Source: JALQTD01 sp964390365
GTDB lineage: Bacteria; Bacteroidota; Bacteroidia; Flavobacteriales_D; Sanyastnellaceae
Assembly (NCBI GenBank): GCA_964390365.1
Contig: CAYMHW010000071.1
Coordinates: forward strand, 1 to 11,470
Length of the DNA: 11,470 nucleotides
Direction of reading: 5' to 3'
The position numbers and the translations under genes are program-made. The notes under the pieces are model-generated. The model searched no databases and was not told the origin of the DNA. It saw only the letters and a list, made by a program, of their open reading frames with translations. Below are positions 6,661 to 11,470 of this stretch, piece by piece. How positions within the stretch are numbered: the first letter of the stretch is position 1; every line of letters starts with the position of its first letter.

Positions 6661-7382
6661 TGGATTCGTCCCCGAGGTCGCGATCGACCTTTGCGTTGCA
6701 GGCGGTTGCCCTGACGTTGGCGGTGCATGCTGCGGTGTTGGGGGGGATGGTGTGGTGGGATTGCGACTCACCGGCGGCGCACGAGCGCTATGCGGAGGTG
6801 GGTTTGATGGAGGAGCCGATGGAATGGGTGGCACCGCGGTCGCTCGAGGAGGAGTTGCGCGAGGCGATGGAAGGGCGCATCGCGAATGTTCAGTCCGATG
6901 CTTCGAAGGCGCGTGTTGCGGAACGGGTGAATTCGGGCAGCCAAGCGATGGGGGAAGCCGTGGAAGCGGAGTTGCGTGCGTTCGAGGCCGCGGAGATGGC
7001 GCGGTTGGCGGCGGAGGAGAAGGACTTCGGGTTGGAGGGGGTGCCGGAGGTGGACGATCGGGAGGTGGAGACTTTGACGGGGTGGGATGCGCAGTACGAG
7101 GGCGACGTGACGGTGACGTACGATGTGCCGGGAAGGAAGGCAAAAAAGTTGGACGTGCCGGGGTATCGGTGCCAAGGGGGGGCGAAGGTGGTGATTGCCG
7201 TGGAAGTGACGCGTGCGGGGGACGTGCGGGCTGCTGAGGTGGTGGGGGATTTGGCCTTGAACCTCGACGAATGCTTCGTCCAAGCTGCGCTCGAAAGTGC
7301 GCGAAGGAGCACCTTTTACATCGACGATGCGACGAGGAGTGTGACGCGAGGTACCTTGACGTATCGCTTTGTGCCACAATAG
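6660..7382 (+). CDS. TonB-like energy transducer protein
   Basis: A 240-residue inner-membrane-anchored protein with a short cytoplasmic N-terminus. One membrane segment spans about 11-33 and contains T19-x3-H23, matching the Ser-x3-His motif by which TonB contacts ExbB/ExbD. The periplasmic linker (about 35-160) is rich in Glu and Ala and lacks the usual Pro-Lys/Pro-Glu repeats. The C-terminal TonB domain (about 165-240) has the Bacteroidota form: YRCQGG with C171, then a beta strand, DECF with C205, SARRSTF and finally GTLTYRFVPQ. C171 and C205 could form a disulfide. The ATG overlaps the TGA of the upstream gene by one base (TGATG), which implies translational coupling. Presumably it carries proton-motive energy from an ExbBD motor encoded elsewhere to an outer-membrane or periplasmic partner, perhaps the TPR protein. 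Family call secure; partner inferred. Confidence 0.85.
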   Translation: MDSSPRSRSTFALQAVALTLAVHAAVLGGMVWWDCDSPAAHERYAEVGLMEEPMEWVAPRSLEEELREAMEGRIANVQSDASKARVAERVNSGSQAMGEAVEAELRAFEAAEMARLAAEEKDFGLEGVPEVDDREVETLTGWDAQYEGDVTVTYDVPGRKAKKLDVPGYRCQGGAKVVIAVEVTRAGDVRAAEVVGDLALNLDECFVQAALESARRSTFYIDDATRSVTRGTLTYRFVPQ

Positions 7383-7416
7383 CGGTTTGCTTCATCGATT
7401 CCTGTGCGCGACTTCG

Positions 7417-7424
7417 TAAATTGG
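7417..7424 (+). promoter_or_regulatory. Possible -7-type box for the dehydrogenase gene
   Basis: TAAATTGG matches TAnnTTTG except at one position and ends 8 nt before the ATG at 7433. There is no clear -33 element. The gene lies only 50 bp after the TonB-like gene, so read-through from that operon is also possible. Confidence 0.3.
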
Positions 7425-7432
7425 CGGGCACC

Positions 7433-8704
7433 ATGGAAACGACCCTTTCTTCCCGCCCTGAGCCCACTTTGCGCATTGGAATCATCCGAGAAGGCAAAGT
7501 TCCGCCCGATGCCCGGGTCCCGCTGACGCCCGCGCATTGCGTGGAGTTGATGCGGCGTTATCCCGAGGTGGAGGTGGTGGTGCAGCCGAGCGCGGTTCGG
7601 CGGATTGCGGATGCGGAGTACCGGGATGCGGGGGTGCGGGTGGAGGAGGATTTGGCCTCGTGCTCCATCCTGCTTGGGGTCAAGGAAGTGAACAAACCCG
7701 ATCTCATCGCCGAGAAAACGTACCTGTTTTTCAGCCACACGTACAAGCTGCAGCCCTACAATGCGGCGCTGCTCGCGGCCATTCTCGCGAAACGCATCCG
7801 GCTCATCGATTACGAAATGCTGCGTCGCCCAAGTGGGAAGCGCATCATCGGATTTGGGCGTTGGGCGGGGCTGGTCGGGGCGTACAACGGTTTCCGAGCC
7901 TATGGCCACCGCACGGGACGCTATCACTTGAAACCGGCCACGGAATGCCGGGATTTGAAGGAGATGTTGACGATCGCCGCGGCCCAAATTTCAATGCCCG
8001 CGGACTTCAAGATCGTGCTGACGGGGAGCGGACGCGTGGGGGCGGGGGCGAAGGAGGTGCTGGATCACTTGAGGTTGCGGCGGGTGCATCCGGAGGATTT
8101 CTTGCGGATGTCGTTTCCCGAGCCGGTTTACACGCAGCTGGAAGTGGAGGATTACAACGCCCACAATGAAGGGAAGGCGTTCGATATGAAGGAGTTCAAG
8201 GAGGATCCGACGAATTTTCACAGCACCTTTCCGCGCTATGCCCATGCGGCTGATTTGTACATGGCGGGGCATTTTTGGGCGGAAGGTTCGCCGTTGTTGT
8301 TTACGCGGGCCGACATGCGGGTTCCCGGTTGGCGGGTCCAAACCGTGGCCGACATCAGCTGCGACATCGACGGTCCTGTGGCGTGCACGATCCGTCCGTC
8401 CACCATTGCGGACCCGTTCTATGGGTACCACCCGGTGAGCGAGGAGGAATGCGCGGCGGATGATGCGGCGGGCATCACGGTCATGGCCGTGGACAACTTG
8501 CCGTGTGAATTGCCGCGAGACGCTTCAATGGGGTTCGGCAACGAACTGGTGGAGCACGTGCTGCCGCTGTTGATTGAGGGCGATCGGGATGGGATTTTGC
8601 ATGCTGCGACGGAAACGACGTTGAACGGGGAATTGAACGGGCCGTATAAGTACCTCGAAAAGTATGCGGCGGCAGGGGCGGCTGCGCTTGGAACGGTTGG
8701 ATGA
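7433..8704 (+). CDS. NAD(P)-dependent dehydrogenase of the alanine/saccharopine dehydrogenase superfamily
   Basis: A 423-residue cytoplasmic enzyme. The N-terminus (RIGIIREGKVPPDARVPLTPAHC, 14-36) is the opening of the AlaDH/PNT N-terminal fold, and EVVVQPSAVRRIADAEYRDAG (47-67) continues it. The FFSHTYKLQPYN segment (99-110) followed by LIDYEMLRRPSGKRIIGFG (124-142) resembles lysine-forming saccharopine dehydrogenases more than true alanine dehydrogenases. The second Rossmann motif is LTGSGRVGAGA (196-206), with the G-S-G-R-V-G fingerprint. In Bacteroidota such proteins are commonly labelled alanine dehydrogenase or NAD(P)-dependent oxidoreductase; the substrate is not established here. The ATG at 7433 was chosen because the sequence between 7271 and it overlaps the TonB-like gene and matches nothing. 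Its last codons contain the -33 element of the tmRNA promoter. Confidence 0.8.
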   Translation: METTLSSRPEPTLRIGIIREGKVPPDARVPLTPAHCVELMRRYPEVEVVVQPSAVRRIADAEYRDAGVRVEEDLASCSILLGVKEVNKPDLIAEKTYLFFSHTYKLQPYNAALLAAILAKRIRLIDYEMLRRPSGKRIIGFGRWAGLVGAYNGFRAYGHRTGRYHLKPATECRDLKEMLTIAAAQISMPADFKIVLTGSGRVGAGAKEVLDHLRLRRVHPEDFLRMSFPEPVYTQLEVEDYNAHNEGKAFDMKEFKEDPTNFHSTFPRYAHAADLYMAGHFWAEGSPLLFTRADMRVPGWRVQTVADISCDIDGPVACTIRPSTIADPFYGYHPVSEEECAADDAAGITVMAVDNLPCELPRDASMGFGNELVEHVLPLLIEGDRDGILHAATETTLNGELNGPYKYLEKYAAAGAAALGTVG

Positions 8705-8714
8705 CGTACCTTTG
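8688..8714 (+). promoter_or_regulatory. Promoter of tmRNA (ssrA)
   Basis: TTG at 8688-8690, a 16-nt spacer, then TACCTTTG at 8707-8714, an exact TAnnTTTG box. The primary transcript would begin about 8718-8722 and be trimmed to the mature 5' end at 8735. The -33 element lies inside the final codons of the preceding gene. Confidence 0.75.
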
Positions 8715-8734
8715 TGGCCTCGTTCTTTGTTTCT

Positions 8735-9132
8735 GGGGCCGATTTTGGATTTGACAGCGAGATGATATCGCTCGTAAGCATGCCGAGCACTTGTTAGTCC
8801 AGCTCGTTAATCTTGAACTTTCAAGTCAGAAATGACAACACTTCCTACGCGCTCGCGGCCTAATCGACTCAGTCGATTCGCCTAATCCCGTTACCAGGTA
8901 ACGCGACGAGCTGCCCCAGGTTTGGCGTACGGACCCTTCCGCCAAATCAACGGGGTATCGGATAAATGGGACTAGCAAAGGACGGGTTCGACGTCCGGAG
9001 CGAAATCTACTGAACTAAGCCGTTGGTAGGGTGCCCTTGCTCAGCCACCGGTCGACAATCAATTGAGGGATAAGCATGTAGAAAGCCAGTGGTGTCCTTG
9101 TTTGGACGGGGGTTCGACTCCCCCCGGCTCCA
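8735..9132 (+). ncRNA. ssrA: tmRNA (transfer-messenger RNA)
   Basis: A one-piece tmRNA of about 398 nt that rescues stalled ribosomes with SmpB. The 5' end GGGGCCGATTTTGGATTTGAC is the conserved tmRNA start. Bases 8735-8741 (GGGGCCG) pair with 9125-9131 (CGGCTCC) as the 7-bp acceptor stem with one G-U. The T-arm is perfect: stem 9108-9112 with 9120-9124, loop TTCGACT at 9113-9119. The discriminator is A9132; CCA is not encoded (AC then T follows), so it must be added by the CCA-adding enzyme. The tag reading frame lies at 8828-8863. The region between the tag and the T-arm has the length expected for the pseudoknot ring, which I did not fold. Confidence 0.95.
8828..8863 (+). other. tmRNA proteolysis-tag reading frame
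   Basis: After AAGTC, the position of the E. coli TAGTC before its resume codon, the codons AGA AAT GAC AAC ACT TCC TAC GCG CTC GCG GCC TAA give the tag RNDNTSYALAA. The YALAA end is the usual ClpXP-type degron. If the resume codon is AGA the first encoded residue is Arg, where Gly or Ala is common; this start is inferred by position only. Confidence 0.8.
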
Positions 9133-9139
9133 CTTTTTT
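9108..9139 (+). terminator. Likely tmRNA transcription end
   Basis: A run of six T (9134-9139) directly follows the acceptor stem. The GC-rich T-arm hairpin (9108-9124) lies 9 nt before the T-run, so it could act as an imperfect intrinsic terminator; no separate hairpin is visible. Moderate support. Confidence 0.35.
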
Positions 9140-9148
9140 GACTGCTTA

Positions 9149-9463
9149 ATGCCTGTTATTCAATTGGATAAAGGGGTTGCGACAAGCAGTGTCCCACGTC
9201 GTTTAGACCATTGCAGTTCCGCGGCCATTGAAGAAGGTGAGCTTCCTACGGTTCCAAGCCGCTCATGGGGCATCATCAACGCCGAATTGAGTGTCTTCGG
9301 CTTTCCTGCAAGGACGGGATGGGATTTTATGAAGGGCTCAGCTGATGGGCTCCGCGTGCGATCATGCGAGGCACTCGGGTTTAAGGTGTGGGCAGATGAT
9401 TTCAGGGAGAGAATTGCCTTTGGGTGGTGGAACGGAGGCGAGGAAGGCGGACATTTGGCCTGA
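9149..9463 (+). CDS. Doubtful small ORF, unrecognised
   Basis: An open frame of 104 codons starting 16 bp after the tmRNA. I recognise no family, signal peptide or membrane segment. Its third-position GC is lower and its codon choice less regular than in the neighbouring genes (for example TTA, AGA, AGG and ACA appear). An antisense frame (9495-9160) is open over the same stretch, so openness alone says little. Its stop is 12 bp before the next gene, which would allow an operon. It could be a real lineage-specific gene, a decayed remnant or plain intergenic DNA. Nothing else is seen in the 343-bp interval 9133-9475. Confidence 0.2.
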   Translation: MPVIQLDKGVATSSVPRRLDHCSSAAIEEGELPTVPSRSWGIINAELSVFGFPARTGWDFMKGSADGLRVRSCEALGFKVWADDFRERIAFGWWNGGEEGGHLA

Positions 9464-9475
9464 AAGATTTCAACC

Positions 9476-10261
9476 ATGTACGCGGTCATTGCCATTCAAA
9501 TCAGCAATGCGCTCAATATCCGGCATTGCCGGCAGGCGCTTGCGTTCCCGGTCCTTTTTTCCGATTCAGATGAATTGTTCCTGAAGGCAAACGAGGACAA
9601 ATTTGTTTACGTCTTCCAATACGGTGTTGTGGCGTTCTTCAATCACAATACGTCTGAAATCAATGCGTTGCTGCAGCGCTTGGATGCCAGCGCGAAAAGC
9701 TGGGAGGACCAGGAACTTCGGGAGACGATGAAGGTGGTGGTGGAGGCGGGGCCGCAGGAGGTGGCTTTCGACCAAGTTCGCATCCCCTTTTTCGATGTCG
9801 AAGCCATCCGGCTCATCATGCTGAACACCGCGCAGTCGGTCGCTTTGGACAACTATGCTGAAATCACGGAGAAGTTGCTGGCCGACACGAACGTGTACAT
9901 CGATGCGCTTGAGGTGCACGGCCGGTTGAACATCTCAGGCAAACGCTTGAAGCGCTTCATCGGTCACGTGTTGAAAATCAAAAACCAAATCGCAGAAAAC
10001 CTCTACATCTTCGATTCCCCAGACATCACTTGGGAGAACGAAGCTTTGAACGAATTGAACGTTTCCCTGAAACGGACGTTCGATTTGAAGGACAGGTACC
10101 GATTGATTGTTGAGCGGACAGGCATCATCAAGGAGGATTTGGAGCTGTTCAAGGACATCATGGACCACCGCGAGAGCAGCAAATTGGAATGGATCATCAT
10201 TGTTTTGATCCTGGTTGAGGTGATCGATGTGTTCGCGTTGCGGATTTGGAGTCACCTGTGA
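9476..10261 (+). CDS. RMD1/YagE family (DUF155) protein with C-terminal membrane anchor
   Basis: A 261-residue protein. The diagnostic N-terminal segment FVYVFQYGVVAFFNHN (43-58) and the ending SKLEWIIIVLILVEV (235-249) within a single transmembrane helix (about 237-255) match the DUF155 family, which includes yeast Rmd1/Rmd8 and mitochondrial RMND1. The middle is mostly helical (LNISGKRLKRFIGHVLKIKNQI), and most of the chain should be cytoplasmic with a tail anchor in the inner membrane. The eukaryotic members affect mitochondrial translation or organelle contacts; the bacterial role is unknown. The ATG at 9476 leaves room for the full N-terminal region and has no Shine-Dalgarno. A weak box (TGCCTTTG, 9415-9422) lies upstream. 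It is followed after 124 bp by the ADP-ribosylglycohydrolase gene on the same strand. Confidence 0.85.
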   Translation: MYAVIAIQISNALNIRHCRQALAFPVLFSDSDELFLKANEDKFVYVFQYGVVAFFNHNTSEINALLQRLDASAKSWEDQELRETMKVVVEAGPQEVAFDQVRIPFFDVEAIRLIMLNTAQSVALDNYAEITEKLLADTNVYIDALEVHGRLNISGKRLKRFIGHVLKIKNQIAENLYIFDSPDITWENEALNELNVSLKRTFDLKDRYRLIVERTGIIKEDLELFKDIMDHRESSKLEWIIIVLILVEVIDVFALRIWSHL

Positions 10262-10373
10262 TCGCTTTGCTGGACTTGGTCTTGCAACGAGGGGTGGGAA
10301 CTGCTGGTTCTCCTTTCGTCGTTGAATGGGTGCAGCATCGACTGATGTGGCTCCGAACTGATGTTTTGTTTAT

Positions 10374-10381
10374 TACCTTTC
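10374..10381 (+). promoter_or_regulatory. -7-type box for the ADP-ribosylglycohydrolase gene
   Basis: TACCTTTC differs from TAnnTTTG only at the last base. It ends 4 nt before the GTG at 10386, which would make that start leaderless or place it upstream of the RNA start; the second in-frame GTG at 10416 would then be the real start. No good -33 element was found. Confidence 0.35.
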
Positions 10382-10385
10382 ACAA

Positions 10386-11348
10386 GTGGATAAAAATGCA
10401 AATCGAAACGGCTTGGTGAGCCGTGCTCAAGGCTGCTTGCTGGGGCAATTGGCGGGGGATTCCCTCGGTAGTTTGGTGGAATTCCAACGGGCAGACCAAA
10501 TCCGACTGCGATATCCCAATGGCATCCACGAGCTGCAAGACGGCGGAACGTGGGACACCCTCGCAGGGCAGCCCACGGACGATTCCGAGATGGCCCTGCT
10601 GCTCGCCCGTTTGCTCGCCAAGTCGGAGCGCTATTCCGATTTGGCGGCGTTTTTGGAATACCGGCTCTGGTTTCAGACGGGGCCGTTTGATTTTGGCAAC
10701 ACCATCCGTGCAGCCTTGACCGGTGCCCGCAACGAGGAGAGCCAAGCGAATGGCGCCCTCATGCGCATCAGTCCCCTCGGCATCTTCGGAGCGCGCTTCT
10801 CCACCGATGAGGTCGTTAAATGGGCCAAAGCCGATGCCCGCTTGACCCACCCGCATCCCATTTGTCAGCAGGTCAACGCCCTGTACACCGCAGCCATCGC
10901 CGAGGCCATCCGATCCGGTTGCTCTGCCGAGGTCACCCACCGATGCATTCGGGAGTGGGCGGAAACCTGGGGCGTGGATGCAGCCATTCGGGAGGTCATC
11001 GCCCGATCGGAGAAAGAACCTCCAGCTGAGTTCTCCCACCAACAAGGCTGGGTGCTCATCGCCTTTCAAAACGCACTGCATCAATTGCTTCATGCTCCCA
11101 ACTTAGCCGCTGCGGTCAAAGACACCGTCCTGCGCGGCGGCGACACGGACACGAACGCTGCGATTTGCGGAGCGCTGTGGGGAGCCGTCGAGGGGCGATC
11201 GGGCATCCCCGAGCAATGGGAGCGGGCGGTTCTCTCGTGCCGTCCGGATGTCGGAAGGGAAGGGGTCATGCAGCCGCGGCCGGCCATGTTTTGGCCGGTG
11301 GACGCCTTGGAGCTCGCCGAGGCCCTGGTCAGCGGCCCGCGGAGTTGA
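10386..11348 (+). CDS. ADP-ribosylglycohydrolase family protein
   Basis: A 320-residue all-helical cytoplasmic enzyme, the usual length for the DraG/ARH family, which removes ADP-ribose from modified proteins or nucleic acids or cleaves related ADP-ribosyl compounds. RAQGCLLGQLAGDSLGSLVEF (13-33) is the typical first helix. The metal site is visible as T64-D65-D66-S67 (QPTDDSEMALLLA) and GGDTDTNAA (251-259), with D253 and D255. The catalytic-site geometry therefore looks intact. No ATG is available in frame before the first conserved helix: the start must be GTG at 10386 (used here) or GTG at 10416, which removes ten residues. Its 3' end overlaps the convergent flavoprotein gene by 20 bp. The substrate cannot be told from sequence; no ADP-ribosyltransferase gene is visible nearby. 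Confidence 0.88.
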   Translation: MDKNANRNGLVSRAQGCLLGQLAGDSLGSLVEFQRADQIRLRYPNGIHELQDGGTWDTLAGQPTDDSEMALLLARLLAKSERYSDLAAFLEYRLWFQTGPFDFGNTIRAALTGARNEESQANGALMRISPLGIFGARFSTDEVVKWAKADARLTHPHPICQQVNALYTAAIAEAIRSGCSAEVTHRCIREWAETWGVDAAIREVIARSEKEPPAEFSHQQGWVLIAFQNALHQLLHAPNLAAAVKDTVLRGGDTDTNAAICGALWGAVEGRSGIPEQWERAVLSCRPDVGREGVMQPRPAMFWPVDALELAEALVSGPRS

Positions 11349-11470
11349 GCTGACCAGCGAGGAAGCCGGTGGTCCACGCTGCTTGGAAAGTGAATCCGCC
11401 CGTCACCCCGTCGAGGTCGAGCACCTCGCCCGCGAAGTAGAGGCCCGGGGCGCGCCGGCTCTCGAGCGTG
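11329..11470 (-). CDS. HI0933-like/BaiN-family flavoprotein, C-terminal 46 residues
   Basis: The minus strand encodes the end of an NAD(P)/FAD-dependent oxidoreductase of the HI0933 (YhiN/BaiN) family. The segment APGLYFAGEVLDLDGVTGGF followed by Q-A-A-W-x-T-G is the conserved C-terminal FAD-binding block of these proteins of about 400 residues. The stop (TGA) is at 11331-11329, so the gene overlaps the convergent ADP-ribosylglycohydrolase gene by 20 bp. The remainder lies beyond the right edge. Bacterial homologues have been linked to bile-acid or other reductions, but the role here is unknown. Confidence 0.85.
   Translation of the reverse strand, partial: TLESRRAPGLYFAGEVLDLDGVTGGFTFQAAWTTGFLAGQLNSAGR

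Noticed and set aside
6202..7497. Minus-strand Pro/Ser-rich frame of 431 codons
   Set aside because: Antisense to the end of the TPR gene and the TonB-like gene; low-complexity shadow of GC-rich codons.
9160..9495. Minus-strand frame of 111 codons downstream of tmRNA
   Set aside because: Ser/Pro-rich shadow composition, overlaps the start of the DUF155 gene and has no recognisable motif.

Overview
The window looks like a piece of chromosome from a GC-rich member of the Bacteroidota, probably a flavobacterial-type lineage. The evidence is an E1 dehydrogenase of the alpha/beta-fused kind, a TonB-like protein with the Bacteroidota 'YxC-GG ... C ... GTLTYRF' C-terminus, a secreted barrel protein with thrombospondin type 3 repeats, no Shine-Dalgarno sequences before the start codons, and promoter boxes of the TAnnTTTG type. 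Base composition is about 60% GC by eye, apart from an AT-rich island near 2760-2920.

Layout. On the left is the N-terminal 300 residues of a 2-oxo acid dehydrogenase E1 (minus strand), divergent from an FAD-dependent dehydrogenase of unknown substrate (978-2567, plus). Next comes a 340-bp stretch without a convincing protein gene. It carries a well-formed minus-strand promoter, several strong hairpins and a rho-independent terminator, and I read it as an unrecognised structured RNA of about 200 nt. An outer-membrane-type protein (2908-3966, minus) then stands divergent from a two-gene operon. The first operon gene is an 871-residue secreted protein with TPR-like repeats and a TolA-like coiled coil (4045-6660). 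The second is a TonB-like protein (6660-7382) whose start overlaps the first gene's stop by one base. A saccharopine/alanine dehydrogenase-like enzyme (7433-8704) follows, then tmRNA (ssrA, 8735-9132). A 340-bp stretch with only one doubtful ORF leads to an RMD1/DUF155 membrane protein (9476-10261), an ADP-ribosylglycohydrolase-family protein (10386-11348) and the C-terminal 46 residues of a convergent HI0933-like flavoprotein.

How the parts work together. Most genes look like independent housekeeping or lineage-conserved units. The one clear functional pair is the TPR/coiled-coil protein with its TonB partner, which may form an envelope-spanning assembly powered from the inner membrane. Several protein genes have a -7-type box only 4-8 nt before the start codon, which suggests leaderless or almost leaderless mRNAs. 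The two RNA genes (tmRNA and the candidate ncRNA) instead share a fuller TTG-N16-TAnnTT promoter.

No CRISPR array, insertion sequence or classical tRNA gene was seen.
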